64,000 nucleotides of DNA from Haematobacter missouriensis (GCF_000740775.1 NZ_JFGS01000019.1:1-64000), one strand, 5' to 3'. Positions 1 through 9,467 are shown, counted from the stretch's first letter. Program-made: numbers and translations. The notes: generated by a model not told the origin, from the letters alone.

Positions 1-196
1 AGTGCCATCGACCGAGACGTGATCGTCGGGCAGCCGTGGTGCCACCTCCCGATGCGCCAGGATGGCAGCCATGATCTTGCGGGACATGTCCGGGGTCAGC
101 AGCCGGTCGCGGTTCTTCGTGAACACGTAGGCACCCAAACCGCGTCATCCATTCCGAGGCCCACGAACCACCGGAACAGCAGGTTGTCGTCCATCT
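1..196 (-). pseudogene. IS5-type transposase remnant (N-terminal region, cut by window start)
   Basis: The minus strand reads like the N-terminal part of an IS5-family transposase (DNLLFRWFVGLGMDD, then VFTKNRDRLL and SRKIMAAILAHRE). The two halves lie in different frames: one base appears to be missing near position 122, between the VPT and VFTKN motifs, so the gene is frameshifted. The reading frame is broken again at about 197, where the terminal inverted repeat of another insertion sequence begins. It continues beyond the left edge of the window. Family assignment rests on recognisable motifs only. Confidence 0.6.
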
Positions 197-197
197 G

Positions 198-1246
198 GGC
201 TGTGTTGCGCAAATTCCGTGAGGGATTCATCTCGTGAATCCAGCATGGTAGCTCGGGTGCATGAGTAGACCCACATCCCCGACCTACAGGACAGGAACTG
301 GCCAGCCTACAATGAAGCGCTCAAGCGCCGGGGATCGCTGACCATCTGGTTCGATCCCACGATGAGCTGGGATGCCGCGCCGACAGGCAGGCGTGGCCGC
401 CAGCAGCCCTACAGCGATGCTGCCATTCAGACCTGCCTGACGATGAAGGTGCTGTTTGGGATTGCGCTCCGGCAGACGACCGGCTCCGTCGAGAGCCTGC
501 TGCGGTTCGCTGGTCTGAACTGGCAGGTCCCAGACTTCAGCACGCTGTCGCGCCGCCAGAAGACGCTGGCCGTGAACATCCCATATCGCGGTTCCGACGG
601 GCCACTGCACCTGCTGATCGATGGCACGGGCATCAAGGCCGAGGGCGAAGGCGAATGGCATGCCCGCAAGCACGGTGACCCCAAACGGCGGGTCTGGCGC
701 AAGATCCATCTCGGGATTGATGAGGAAACACTGGAGATCCGCGCGGTCGAGATCACCGGGAGCCATATCGGTGACGCACCGGTGCTGCCCGACCTGCTCG
801 GCCAGATCCAGGCGAACGAGCAGATCGGGAGCGTCACCGCAGACGGTGCCTACGACACCCGCAAATGCCACGATGCCATCGCTAACCGTGGCGCCCACGC
901 TGTCATTCCGCCCCGCAAGAACGCCAAGCCGTGGAAGGCTGTCACCGTTGGCGCGGTCGCACGAAACGAAGCACTGCGGACATCGAAATACCTCGGCCGC
1001 GCGATCTGGCGACGATAAAGCGGATATCACCGCCGAAGCCGTGTCGAAACGAAGATGCATTGCGTGAAACTGCTGGGCCAGCGGCTCACGGCTCGGGACT
1101 TCGACCGTCAGGTCGCCGAGCTCCAGGTCCGCATCGCCGTCCTGAACGGCTACACCGCGCTCGTCATCCCTTTCACGGAAGCGGTGGCATAAGTCTGTCC
1201 GGGGAAAGGGGAACCTCCGCCATCAGGCGATTTGCGCAACAGAGCC
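198..1246 (+). mobile_element. IS5-family insertion sequence, about 1.05 kb, decayed
   Basis: Imperfect terminal inverted repeats bound the element. The left end at 198-214 reads GGCTGTGTTGCGCAAAT; the reverse complement of the right end (1230-1246) is GGCTCTGTTGCGCAAAT, one mismatch in 17. The length of about 1049 bp and the single DDE transposase inside fit the IS5 family (IS903/IS1031-like groups). It appears inserted in the transposase remnant to its left. I cannot see a convincing target-site duplication. Both expected transposase lesions make it non-autonomous. Confidence 0.8.
261..1192 (+). pseudogene. IS5-family DDE transposase, disrupted by a frameshift and an in-frame stop
   Basis: The intact middle part reads as an IS5 transposase, with the first Asp in LLIDGTG and the second in TADGAYD. 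The natural start is ATG at 261, but a one-base loss near 294 shifts the frame before the conserved NWPAYNEALKRRG segment. A TAA at 1016-1018 stands where family members usually have Trp. After it the same frame stays open to 1192 and contains the third catalytic residue in SRVETKMH. The product ending at 1018 would therefore lack the catalytic Glu, and I call it a pseudogene. A shorter ATG at 362 opens the undisturbed part. Confidence 0.85.
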
Positions 1247-1364
1247 AATATGCTGACCCCTTGGCAGGGAGTGCCAGAAAGACGCTCCCCGGTAAGTGAG
1301 GACTGCACGCGGAGTTTTCCCGTATGGAAGCGGGGAGAGGTGCGGACCCCCTCCCCGGACCGGA

Positions 1365-1808
1365 TCAACGGTTCTCTATCTTGCGCAGCTCGCCGGTGGG
1401 CAGGAACTCCGCCTCGAAGCGGCGTCCATCATGGTGCGTGCCTTCCAGTTCGATCTCCCGGTCGTCGAACTCCACCTTGTGGAATGTGCCGTTACCAGGG
1501 TAGCTCGGGTTGGCGCGCACGGCCTCGGGGATCAGGCTCTCCACCCCGCTGGCGGGAAAGCCCTGCCGATCTAACGCCTCGATCTCCTCCACCCTGTCGT
1601 TGCGATCCAGCTCGATCTCTATCCGGGCACCGCCGGGAAGCGTGCCGAGGATATCCCGGCCCCTGTCACCATGCTTGGGCCGGATTTCCACATCGGTGAG
1701 GCCGAGCGGTTTGAGGATTGCGGGAAGATCCTGCGCCGCGGTCTGGGCCACGGCGGGTGACGAGACAAGGACAGCACCAAGAAGTCCGGCGACAAGAAGG
1801 CGTTTCAT
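1365..1808 (-). CDS. small secreted PepSY-like protein
   Basis: A 147-residue protein with a clear Sec signal peptide (residues 1-22, MKRLLVAGLLG...PAVAQ). The mature part is rich in charged residues and has the alternating beta pattern seen in PepSY and related periplasmic domains (GGARIEIELDRNDRVEEIEA, then a second VEFDDREIELEGTHHDGR repeat-like segment). The ATG at 1808 is preceded by GGAAAG at good spacing, so I prefer it to an in-frame ATG 39 bases upstream. It lies 77 bp downstream of mrpG on the same strand and could be cotranscribed. The function is unknown, and the domain name is a tentative reading. Confidence 0.65.
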   Translation of the reverse strand: MKRLLVAGLLGAVLVSSPAVAQTAAQDLPAILKPLGLTDVEIRPKHGDRGRDILGTLPGGARIEIELDRNDRVEEIEALDRQGFPASGVESLIPEAVRANPSYPGNGTFHKVEFDDREIELEGTHHDGRRFEAEFLPTGELRKIENR

Positions 1809-1885
1809 AATGTCTTTCCGTGACAGATACATCGCCAGCAGAACCATTCCGGGTGGCTCTGGTTCCCTTCAGTCGGACCGACGGA

Positions 1886-2179
1886 TCAGCGCCTGGCATC
1901 CTGACCGGACCGCCAAGCCGCGGCGCGGCCCAGCAGATGTGCCCCGATCGGAGCCGTCAGGAAAAGGAAGAGGATGGCGATGACGGCCCGTGTCAGCGCA
2001 CTGACACTGCCGATATCGACCGCCGCGCAGATTAGCGCCAGCGAGCCTGCGAAGGCGCCGACCTTCGACGAGGCATGCATCCGCGTCAGCGCATCCGGAA
2101 AGCGCACGACGCCGACGGCCGCCACCAGCGCAAAGCCGCCGGCCAGCAGCGCGAGGATGCCGGTGATGACCTCAATCAT
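1886..2179 (-). CDS. mrpG: Mrp Na+/H+ antiporter subunit G
   Basis: A 97-residue membrane protein with three predicted helices and the MrpG/PhaG signature around VVRFPDALTRMHASSKVG. MrpG is a small, essential accessory subunit of the multisubunit cation/proton antiporter in the cytoplasmic membrane. ATG at 2179 overlaps the end of mrpF by 8 bp, which implies translational coupling; longer upstream starts would run deep into mrpF. It is the last gene of the mrp operon. Confidence 0.9.
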   Translation of the reverse strand: MIEVITGILALLAGGFALVAAVGVVRFPDALTRMHASSKVGAFAGSLALICAAVDIGSVSALTRAVIAILFLFLTAPIGAHLLGRAAAWRSGQDARR

Positions 2180-2480
2180 CGCGATCCTCCCGCCGAGCCT
2201 GACGTGCGGCATAACGGGCCAGCGCCACGACGGAGACAAAGCTCACAAGCGCCAGCGCCACCGCGATATCCAGATAGGCCTCTGCCCCCGCCTTCACCGC
2301 GAAAAGCCCGCAGAAGACGATGATCGCGGCGGTCATCATGTCCAATGCCACCACCCGGTCAGCCAGCGAAGGACCTCGCCGGAGTCGGATGAACCCGACC
2401 AGCACCGCCAGAATGACGAGGCCGAGACCGATGGTCACGCAGGCGTTCATGAAGCCCGTCGCGCTGAATGCTGCGGTCAT
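2172..2480 (-). CDS. mrpF: Mrp Na+/H+ antiporter subunit F
   Basis: A 102-residue protein with three hydrophobic segments and the MrpF/PhaF core RLRRGPSLADRVVALDMM. It belongs to the Mrp antiporter, a complex related to the membrane arm of respiratory complex I. Start ATG 2480 overlaps the stop of mrpE in an ATGA arrangement, and its own end overlaps mrpG by 8 bp. The C-terminal tail is short and strongly charged (ARQARREDRDD). Confidence 0.92.
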   Translation of the reverse strand: MTAAFSATGFMNACVTIGLGLVILAVLVGFIRLRRGPSLADRVVALDMMTAAIIVFCGLFAVKAGAEAYLDIAVALALVSFVSVVALARYAARQARREDRDD

Positions 2481-2959
2481 TTGCGAAAGACCTCCCTCAC
2501 GAGGTGTTCCATGCCGGACTTCAGCTCCGCGACCAGCGCGTCCGGGTCTTCGGCATAGATGGAATGGATGACGAGGAAGCTGCGATCCTCCGCCACGTCG
2601 AGCGTGAGCGTGCCGGGGGTGAGCGAGATCAGGTTGGCGACAAGGAAAATCTCGATGTCGCTCGTCACGTCGAGCGGCATACGCACGATGGCGGGATGCA
2701 GCCGCGGCTTGGGCGAGATGCAGTCCCGGGCCACGTTGACGCAGGATTTCACCAGTTCCTTCACGAAATACACTGCAAGGATCACGCTCTGGGGCAGCGC
2801 GCGGAAGTAGTGCTTCTCCCCGCGCCCGATCAGGTCGCGTGCAAACCACAGCCCGGCATAGCCCAGCAGAAAACCGGCGAGCAGATTTATCGGAGACAGG
2901 CTGCCCCAAAGCGCCCCCCATGCGATGGCGAGCAGCACGTTCATGGCAAGGAGCGTCAT
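2477..2959 (-). CDS. mrpE: Mrp Na+/H+ antiporter subunit E
   Basis: A 160-residue protein: two N-terminal membrane helices (roughly 1-40), then a cytoplasmic domain containing VYFVKELVKSCVNVARD and NLISLTPGTLTLDV, which are typical of MrpE/PhaE. In the Mrp complex it is an assembly or stability subunit. ATG 2959 overlaps the mrpD stop by 4 bp (ATGA), and the stop overlaps the mrpF start by 4 bp. The tight packing supports this start over the long upstream open frame. Confidence 0.92.
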   Translation of the reverse strand: MTLLAMNVLLAIAWGALWGSLSPINLLAGFLLGYAGLWFARDLIGRGEKHYFRALPQSVILAVYFVKELVKSCVNVARDCISPKPRLHPAIVRMPLDVTSDIEIFLVANLISLTPGTLTLDVAEDRSFLVIHSIYAEDPDALVAELKSGMEHLVREVFRK

Positions 2960-4458
2960 GGCCGTGCCTCCCCGAGAACCGCCGCGACATAGGGCGTGGC
3001 ATCCAGAAGCTGCTCCGCGCTGATGGTGGCGAACTGCAGGAATGGTTCGGGGAACAGCCCGATGAAGACGGTCATCGCCGCCAGCCCCGCGATCGGGGTG
3101 AGCATGATCCAGCGTTCGCGGGCCGGGATGGCGGACAGGCGCGGCTCGCGGCCGTCCGGGGCGGCTTTCCAGAACGCCTCTGCCCAGATTTTCGTCATGG
3201 AGAAGATGGTGAGCAGTCCGACCAGCAGCGCCACCCCCGCGACAATGGCGTCCTGCACCTCCAGCGCGGCGCGGACCAGCACGAACTTGGCCCAGAAGCC
3301 GGAGAGCGGCGGAAAGCCTGCGAGCGAGAAGGCCGGGATCAGGAACAGCACGGCGAGAAGCGGCGCAGCTCGGTAAAGCCCCCCGATGGCATAAAGATCC
3401 GACGACCCGGTAAGCCTGCGGGAAACCCCGGCGACAAGGAACAGGTTCGCCTTCACGATGATATGGTGCACCAGATAGAACACGGCCCCCATCAGCGCCA
3501 GCGGCGTCATCAGCGCCAGCCCCAGCACCATGTAGCCGATCTGGCTCACGATATGGAACGACAGGATACGGCGGAAATCGCTCTGCGCTGCCGCGCCCAG
3601 AACGCCTGTCAGCATGGTCAGGCAGGCGATCCACAGCAGGATCCCATGGGTATAGGACTGGTCCCCGGTGAAGATCAGCGTGAACACCCGGATCAACGCA
3701 TAGACCCCCACCTTCGTCAGCAATCCCGCGAACACGGCAGAAACGGCGTAATGCGGCGTGTGGTAGGAGGCGGGCAGCCAGTAGAACAGTGGAAAGACCG
3801 CCGCCTTCAGCCCGAACGCCACCATGAACATCATCGCGATGACGGTCATCAGCCGCTGATCGGGATGGGCGGCCACGGCGGCATGCAGATCGGCCATGTT
3901 GAGCGTGCCCGTCGCCCCGTACAGCAGACCCGCCGCGCCAAGGAACAGCACCGTTGAGATGAGGTTCAGCGTGACGTACTTGATCGCGCCGTCGATCGCC
4001 TCCTTCCGCCCGCCGATGACGAGCAATCCGAACGAGGAGATCAGCAGCACCTCGAACCAGACATAGAGGTTGAACAGGTCCCCCGTCAGGAACGCGCCGG
4101 TCACGCCGCCGATCAGCGTCTGGAACAGGCCGTGCCAACCCAGGCGCCGCGATGTCTGCCCCACCTCGGCCAGCGACCACAGCCCGACGGCGAGCGAGAT
4201 GATCGCGGTGATGAGCACCATCGCAGCCGCAAGGTAATCGGCGGCCAGCGTGATGCCGAAGGGGGCCGCCCAGCCGCTCATCTGCCCGGCGATCACGCCG
4301 TGGTCCAGCACAAGCATCACCAGATGGATCGCCAGCGCCAGCGACACGACGGACCCGGCAACGGAAATCCAGCCGCTGCCCCGCCGGTTGCGGGCAAGGA
4401 AAGCCGCCGCCGCCGTGGCAAAGGGCACGAGAATGGGAAGAGTAAGGCTCCAGATCAT
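2956..4458 (-). CDS. mrpD: Mrp Na+/H+ antiporter subunit D
   Basis: A 500-residue polytopic membrane protein of the proton-conducting antiporter family shared with complex I subunits NuoL/M/N. It is hydrophobic throughout, with conserved segments such as GLKAAVFPLFYWLPASYH and LTKVGVYALIRVF carrying the lysines and charged residues expected within transmembrane helices. MrpD is one of the two large ion-translocating subunits. It overlaps mrpC and mrpE by 4 bp each. The length matches the family (about 490-510 residues). Confidence 0.95.
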   Translation of the reverse strand: MIWSLTLPILVPFATAAAAFLARNRRGSGWISVAGSVVSLALAIHLVMLVLDHGVIAGQMSGWAAPFGITLAADYLAAAMVLITAIISLAVGLWSLAEVGQTSRRLGWHGLFQTLIGGVTGAFLTGDLFNLYVWFEVLLISSFGLLVIGGRKEAIDGAIKYVTLNLISTVLFLGAAGLLYGATGTLNMADLHAAVAAHPDQRLMTVIAMMFMVAFGLKAAVFPLFYWLPASYHTPHYAVSAVFAGLLTKVGVYALIRVFTLIFTGDQSYTHGILLWIACLTMLTGVLGAAAQSDFRRILSFHIVSQIGYMVLGLALMTPLALMGAVFYLVHHIIVKANLFLVAGVSRRLTGSSDLYAIGGLYRAAPLLAVLFLIPAFSLAGFPPLSGFWAKFVLVRAALEVQDAIVAGVALLVGLLTIFSMTKIWAEAFWKAAPDGREPRLSAIPARERWIMLTPIAGLAAMTVFIGLFPEPFLQFATISAEQLLDATPYVAAVLGEARP

Positions 4459-4808
4459 TCTTCAGGCTCCGCCAGGCGCATCCGGTCCACCTCGAGATGG
4501 CCGAAGCTGCGGTAGGCGCGGATGGCAAGGGCAAGGGCAAAGGCGAACAGGCCGAAACCGATGACGATGGCAGTGAGCAGCAGCGCCTGCGGCAGCGCGT
4601 TGGCCATGGCCTGCTCCGGCACGCCGCCGCCATTGGTCAGCAGTGGCGCGGCGGCCTCCGTCAGTCGTCCGGCCGCAAAGATCGCCACGTTGACCCCGTT
4701 GGACAACAGCAGCAGCCCGAACAGGAAGCGAAGAAGGTTGCCCGACAGCATGAGCCAGACCGCCGACGACACCAGAACGCCCGCAACGAGCGCGAGAACG
4801 GTTTCCAT
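4455..4808 (-). CDS. mrpC: Mrp Na+/H+ antiporter subunit C
   Basis: A 117-residue NuoK-like subunit with three transmembrane helices and the family segment LLRFLFGLLLLSNGVNVAIF, followed by PLPQALLLTAIVIGF-type residues (here NALPQALLLTAIVIGFG). In the Mrp complex it sits between the large A and D subunits. Start ATG 4808 shares a base with the mrpB stop (TGATG), and its stop overlaps the mrpD start by 4 bp. Confidence 0.94.
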   Translation of the reverse strand: METVLALVAGVLVSSAVWLMLSGNLLRFLFGLLLLSNGVNVAIFAAGRLTEAAAPLLTNGGGVPEQAMANALPQALLLTAIVIGFGLFAFALALAIRAYRSFGHLEVDRMRLAEPEE

Positions 4809-5209
4809 CAGTGCGTCTCCTCAAGCGCGAAGATCAGCGTGAGGATGCCGCCCACCACTGCGAGATAGACGCCGATGTCGAACAGCAGCACGCTCGAGAT
4901 CGCGAAGCCGCCCACTTCCGCCCAGATGCCAGTGAAAGGCGCAAGGCCGAAGGGTGCGGCCATGACACCGGCGACCAGCGCGGATACCAGCCCCGCAAGT
5001 CCGATGGTCCGGGGATCGACGCGGAGCGCGCGCCGCGCCTCCTCCACCCCCGCCGCAAAGGCCAGCAGCGCAAAGCCCGAAGCCGCGATCAGGCCGCCGA
5101 TGAACCCACCCCCCGGTGCGTTATGGCCGCGCAGCAGGATATAGAGCGAGAACACGAGGAACAGCGCCGTCAGCAGCCGCGCGCCGGTTGTCAGGATCAG
5201 GGAATTCAC
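4808..5209 (-). CDS. mrpB: Mrp Na+/H+ antiporter subunit B
   Basis: A 133-residue protein of the MnhB/MrpB family, with four hydrophobic helices and the diagnostic [13 protein letters not shown] motif near residue 30. The start is a GTG at 5209 that overlaps the mrpA stop by 4 bp (GTGA). MrpB is encoded as a separate gene here rather than fused to MrpA as in some rhizobial Pha systems. It is part of the antiporter membrane complex. Confidence 0.94.
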   Translation of the reverse strand: MNSLILTTGARLLTALFLVFSLYILLRGHNAPGGGFIGGLIAASGFALLAFAAGVEEARRALRVDPRTIGLAGLVSALVAGVMAAPFGLAPFTGIWAEVGGFAISSVLLFDIGVYLAVVGGILTLIFALEETH

Positions 5210-7446
5210 TTGGACATCCTCCGCTTCAGCAGCGCATAGGCGCCGATGGAGGCGAGCAGGATCACCGTCAGTTCACCGAACGTATCGAAGGCACGGAAAT
5301 CGACGAGGATCACGTTGACGATATTGAGGCCATGCGCCAGCGCGTAGGAAGAGGCCTCGAAATAACTGGTGATGCGGCGGTCGAGCGGATGGCTGGTCAC
5401 AGCCAGAATGATGAGCGTCACCGTCAGCCCCGCCGCACCCGCGATGACGCCGTGTACCACCTTGCGGGCGCGCGGGCGACGCTCCACCATGCCGGGCAGC
5501 CGCAGCATCGCGATGCCGAAGAGCACGGCGGAGAGGGTTTCCACCATGAGCTGCGTCGTCGCGACATCCGGCGCGCCGAAGCTGATGAAGATCAGCGCCA
5601 CACCGATCCCGACCGTGCCCACAGCCGAGATCGCGGTGATGCGCGACATGGCGACGGAGGCAAGCGCCGCCCCCGCCACGACGATCCCGGCGATCAGCCA
5701 CAGCAGCAGCGGTGCGGAAAGGTCCGGCGCGATCACCGGGCCCTTGAGGATCAGCGTCCCGCCAAGCGCCAGCACCGCCACCGCGAAAGTCGCAGAGAGA
5801 TAGCCCGAGAGCCGCCCCGGCTGGATGACCCGCGTCTGCCATGCCGCGAAGGCACGGAAGCCGTCAAGGAAGGCATCCCACCCGCGGTCGAACACCGGAA
5901 GCCGGGCGAGCAGCGCGGCGAACGCGGTCCGATACCGCTCCCGCCCTGCGTAGAGCAGGAAGCCGAGGGCGAATGTCGCGAGGCTCAGAAGGAAGGGCAG
6001 GTTCACCCCGGCCCAGAGATGCAGCTCCGCGGTGCGGGGAAGCTGGAGGCTTCCTTCCACCGCCCGGTCGATCAGCGGCTGCAGCAGCCCCGCGCCCAGC
6101 CCGAGCACCAGCCCCAGACAGCCCAGCAGCAGCGGACCGATCAGCATCTGCCAGCCGGCCTCATGCGGGGTATGGGGTGGATCGCCGGGCGCGCCCCAGA
6201 AGGGACGGAGCGCGACCACGCCCGCCACCGCCACCATCAGCGCATTCGCGACGAGCGCTCCCGCCACCGCCAGCCCCCAGGGTGCGATGGACGGCGTGCC
6301 GGCATAGATCAGTTCCTTGCCGATCCAGCCAAGGAGCGGCGGGAACCCGGCCATGGATGCCGCCGCGAGCGCCGCCGCCGCCGCCGTCATCGGCATGACG
6401 CGGGCAAGGCCGCCGAGACGCCCCGCTTCCCGCGTGCCGGTGCCGTGGTCTATGGCCCCGACGACCATGAACAGAGCGGCCTTGTAAAGCGAATGGACGA
6501 CAAGGAAGGTCACCGCCGCCGTCAGTGCATAGGGGGATCCGCCCGCCAGCAGCACGGTGATCGTGCCGAGCGCCATCAGCGTCGTATAGGCCAGCGCCTG
6601 TTTCAGATCGGTCTGCCTGAGCGCGAGGAGCGAGGCCATGACCGCCGTGACCAGCCCCGCCGTGGTGAGCGTCGCGACCCATGCCGTCGTGCCGCCCAGT
6701 GCCGGATGCAGGCGGGCCAGAAGGTAGATCCCCGCCTTCACCATCGTGGCGGAGTGCAGATAGGCGGAGACGGGCGTGGGCGCAGCCATGGCGTTCGGCA
6801 GCCAGAAATGGAAGGGGAACTGCGCCGATTTGGTAAAGGCGCCGAGCAGCACGAGGATCAGGATCGGAGTATAAAGCGGATGGGACTGCAGCCCTTCCCC
6901 CGCAAGCAGCGCGCCGATGTCATAGCTGCCGCTCGCCATGCCGATCAGGATGAACCCCGCCAGTAGCGCCAGCCCGCCCGCCCCTGTCACCAGCATCGCC
7001 TGAAGTGCATTCCGGCGAGCCACGCTGTCCTCATGGTTGAAGCCGATGAGGAGATAGGAGGTGACGCTCGTCAGCTCCCAGAACACGAAAAGCGTGATGA
7101 GGTCGGAGGCCAGCACCAGTCCCAGCATCGACAGCATGAAGGAGAACAGGTAAAGCACGAACCGCCCGAACTGCGGGTGATCGCCCATGTAGCCGGTCGC
7201 GTAGAGCAGGATCAGCGCCCCGATGCCGCTGATGAGCAGGGCGAAGATCAGCGACAGCCCATCCAGCATGAACGCCAGTGATACCCCGAGGCTCGGCGCC
7301 CAGCTCCAGCCGGCGCGCAGCGTCTCTCCCGCCAGAACGGCGGGCATGCAGAGTGCGAAACAGATGGCGAAGACCAAAGCCGCCGCCGCGCCCAGATATC
7401 CCCAGAGCCTTCCGCCGGAGGCGGCGCCCCGCTGTATTCCTGCCAT
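5206..7446 (-). CDS. mrpA: Mrp Na+/H+ antiporter subunit A
   Basis: A 746-residue subunit and the first gene of the mrp operon. The N-terminal two thirds is a NuoL-like antiporter module ([57 protein letters not shown]). The C-terminal third is the extra MrpA domain ([20 protein letters not shown]), related to complex I NuoJ. Together with MrpD it moves Na+ or K+ against H+, supporting pH and salt homeostasis. I chose ATG 7446 over a TTG three bases upstream. The promoter should lie in the 60 bp or so before it, facing away from the LysR gene; no specific box is evident. Confidence 0.95.
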   Translation of the reverse strand: MAGIQRGAASGGRLWGYLGAAAALVFAICFALCMPAVLAGETLRAGWSWAPSLGVSLAFMLDGLSLIFALLISGIGALILLYATGYMGDHPQFGRFVLYLFSFMLSMLGLVLASDLITLFVFWELTSVTSYLLIGFNHEDSVARRNALQAMLVTGAGGLALLAGFILIGMASGSYDIGALLAGEGLQSHPLYTPILILVLLGAFTKSAQFPFHFWLPNAMAAPTPVSAYLHSATMVKAGIYLLARLHPALGGTTAWVATLTTAGLVTAVMASLLALRQTDLKQALAYTTLMALGTITVLLAGGSPYALTAAVTFLVVHSLYKAALFMVVGAIDHGTGTREAGRLGGLARVMPMTAAAAALAAASMAGFPPLLGWIGKELIYAGTPSIAPWGLAVAGALVANALMVAVAGVVALRPFWGAPGDPPHTPHEAGWQMLIGPLLLGCLGLVLGLGAGLLQPLIDRAVEGSLQLPRTAELHLWAGVNLPFLLSLATFALGFLLYAGRERYRTAFAALLARLPVFDRGWDAFLDGFRAFAAWQTRVIQPGRLSGYLSATFAVAVLALGGTLILKGPVIAPDLSAPLLLWLIAGIVVAGAALASVAMSRITAISAVGTVGIGVALIFISFGAPDVATTQLMVETLSAVLFGIAMLRLPGMVERRPRARKVVHGVIAGAAGLTVTLIILAVTSHPLDRRITSYFEASSYALAHGLNIVNVILVDFRAFDTFGELTVILLASIGAYALLKRRMSK

Positions 7447-7520
7447 CAAGTCGTTCCGTTCCGCCCTGTCTCCGTCCTACGTAACCGCAGAGGCGACATG
7501 AGGGAAATTGAAAATTCACT

Positions 7521-7551
7521 GGCTTCTTATAGAGGCTGACTATAAGAAGCC
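7521..7551. promoter_or_regulatory. perfect inverted repeat with an ATAG-N7-CTAT core before a LysR gene
   Basis: The arms GGCTTCTTATA (7521-7531) and TATAAGAAGCC (7541-7551) are a perfect 11-bp inverted repeat around a 9-nt spacer. Inside it lies ATAG-N7-CTAT (7529-7543), the half-site arrangement known for OxyR operators. It ends four bases before the ATG at 7556 and therefore covers the ribosome-binding region. It could be an autoregulatory operator, an RNA hairpin limiting translation, or both. Confidence 0.65.
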
Positions 7552-7555
7552 CTTC

Positions 7556-8470
7556 ATGCCGACCCTTCAGCAACTTCGCTATCTCGTCGCCATTGCCGAC
7601 ACCCTGAGTTTCAGCCGGGCGGCGGAGATGTGTCGGGTCACCCAGCCCACGCTCAGCATGCAGTTGCGGGAACTGGAGGCGCGGCTTGGGACGCGGCTGG
7701 TGGAGCGGACACGCGCGCGCGTGCTCATGACCCCGGTGGGAGAGGCGGTGGCCCGCCGCGCCCGCGCCGTGATGGCCGAGATCGACGACATGCGGGAGAT
7801 CGCGCGCCGCGACGACCCGGAAGCGCCGCAGGCCGCGCTGCGCCTCGGTGTCGTGCAGACGGTCGGAGCCTATGTGCTCTCCGTCGCGATGCCCGCGCTT
7901 CGCCGGTCCTTTCCCAGATTGCGACTACAAGTGCGGGAGGAGCGGTTCGACATGCTCCTCCGACAACTTCTGGACGGGGCGCATGACGCGATCCTCCTGC
8001 CCGAAGCGGTGGAGCGCCCGGATCTGGAAAGCCGGTTGCTGGCGGTGGAGCCGTTGCAGGTGGTGCTGCCCGCGGATCACCGGCTGTCGGCGCGCGCCCT
8101 GCTACGGCCCGCGGACCTGGCGGGGGAGACACTGCTCACCATGGAAGGCAGCCCGGACCTTCAGGCGCAGGTGACGCGCTTCTGCATGCTGGCGGGCGCG
8201 GCGCAAGCCCGGGATTACGAGGGCACGACGCTCGACACGCTGCGCCAGATGGTGGCCGCCGGGATGGGCCTGTCGCTTCTCCCCACGCTCTACATCCGAT
8301 CGGAGGTGATGCGGGAGCAGCTCGTCGTGGCGCGCCCTCTTGCCAGCGACGCGCCCACGCGGGCGCTCACCATGGCCTGGCGGCGCGATACGCCGCGCGC
8401 CCGGACCCATGCTGCCCTGGCCGCGCTGCTCAGCGAGAACCTCGCCCCCATCCCCGGCATAGGTGGCTGA
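7556..8470 (+). CDS. LysR-family regulator, OxyR-like but lacking the peroxidatic cysteine position
   Basis: A 304-residue LysR-type regulator. The N-terminal winged helix-turn-helix (LQQLRYLVAIADTLSFSRAAEMCRVTQPTLSMQL) and the effector domain follow OxyR closely, including TTLDTLRQMVAAGMGLSLLP. By eye-alignment with E. coli OxyR, the Cys208 position is kept (RFCMLAGA), but the position of peroxidatic Cys199 is not Cys (GSPDLQ region). A classical disulfide switch is therefore unlikely. Start ATG 7556 begins the canonical MPTLQQLRY sequence; the longer frame from 7508 would run through the palindrome. It ends two bases from the convergent transporter gene. Confidence 0.85.
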   Translation: MPTLQQLRYLVAIADTLSFSRAAEMCRVTQPTLSMQLRELEARLGTRLVERTRARVLMTPVGEAVARRARAVMAEIDDMREIARRDDPEAPQAALRLGVVQTVGAYVLSVAMPALRRSFPRLRLQVREERFDMLLRQLLDGAHDAILLPEAVERPDLESRLLAVEPLQVVLPADHRLSARALLRPADLAGETLLTMEGSPDLQAQVTRFCMLAGAAQARDYEGTTLDTLRQMVAAGMGLSLLPTLYIRSEVMREQLVVARPLASDAPTRALTMAWRRDTPRARTHAALAALLSENLAPIPGIGG

Positions 8471-8472
8471 CC

Positions 8473-9444
8473 TCAGGCCGTGGCCGCCTGCTCCCTTGCG
8501 AGCCTCTGCGAGACGATGGCGCAGACAAGAAGCTGCGAGATGTGGAAGAGCATGACGGGGAGCACGATGGCACCGACGCTTGCAGGCGGAAAGATGGCCG
8601 TAGCGATGGGGAGGCCGCTCGCGAGGCTCTTGGTGGAGCCGCAGAAGAAGAGCGCCGTCCGGTCCGGCCCGTCGAGCGAGAAGACGCGCCCCGCAAAGAC
8701 CATCGCCGCCATGACAAGGGCAAGGAACACCCCGATGGTCACGAAAAGAGCGGCGAAGGTCGGCAGCGGGATGGCCGACCAGATACCCGCCACCGTCCCG
8801 GCGCTGAACGCCGAATAGACAATGAGCAGGATGGAGCCGCGATCGACCACCATGCTCAACAGTTTCTGCCGCCGGATGAAGGCGCCGATCCAGGGCCGCA
8901 GGCACTGACCCAGCACGAAGGGGATCAGGATCTGGACCGCGATCTTGATCACGGCATCGCCGCTGATCCCGCCGCTCTGGTGCAGGATCACCGCCATCAG
9001 CCCAGGTGTCAGCACCACGGCCACGAGGTTGGAGAGGGAAGCCGAACAGATCGCCCCCGCCACATTGCCCCCCGCCATCGCCGTGAAGGCGACGGACGAC
9101 TGCACCGTGGAAGGCAGAACGGAGAGGAACAGCAGCCCCAGCGTGAGTTCGGGCCCGAGCGATCCCCCCGCCGTCCAGGCCAGCGTGACGCCGATCAGCG
9201 GGAACAGTACATAGGTCGCCGCGAAGGACAGTCCCTGCAGCTTGAGGTTCAGAAGGCCCGCCCGCACCGAGGCCATGTCCAGCTTCGCGCCGTAGAGGAA
9301 GAACAGCAGCGCCACGGCCCAGAAGGTCACCTGCCCCAGCAGAAACGCCGCCTCGCCCCGCGCAGGCAGGATCGCGCCCGCCGCCACCATGACAACCAGC
9401 AGCAGCATGTAGGTGTCGATGCCGATACGTCTCAGGAACTGCAT
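8473..9444 (-). CDS. bile acid:sodium symporter-family transporter (SLC10A7-like)
   Basis: A 323-residue membrane protein with about ten hydrophobic helices. Segments such as LFFLYGAKLDMASVRAG, LSVLPSTVQSSVAFT and GSTKSLASGLPIA place it in the BASS / SLC10A7-like branch of Na+-coupled organic anion transporters. The substrate cannot be read from sequence. It is on the minus strand just downstream of a gamma-glutamyltransferase-like gene (23 bp gap), so the two are probably cotranscribed. The transporter could handle an organic anion linked to that enzyme, but this is only inference from position. Confidence 0.85.
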   Translation of the reverse strand: MQFLRRIGIDTYMLLLVVMVAAGAILPARGEAAFLLGQVTFWAVALLFFLYGAKLDMASVRAGLLNLKLQGLSFAATYVLFPLIGVTLAWTAGGSLGPELTLGLLFLSVLPSTVQSSVAFTAMAGGNVAGAICSASLSNLVAVVLTPGLMAVILHQSGGISGDAVIKIAVQILIPFVLGQCLRPWIGAFIRRQKLLSMVVDRGSILLIVYSAFSAGTVAGIWSAIPLPTFAALFVTIGVFLALVMAAMVFAGRVFSLDGPDRTALFFCGSTKSLASGLPIATAIFPPASVGAIVLPVMLFHISQLLVCAIVSQRLAREQAATA

Positions 9445-9467
9445 GTCTTGTCCTCTCTCCGGCGTAC

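Noticed and set aside
198-1246. Search for a target-site duplication at the IS ends
   Set aside because: Bases flanking the terminal repeats do not match convincingly, so no duplication is claimed.
5116-6966. Plus-strand open frame of about 616 codons across mrpA
   Set aside because: It is antisense to a clear MrpA protein and is almost entirely Arg, Gly, His, Gln and Glu, typical of a shadow frame.
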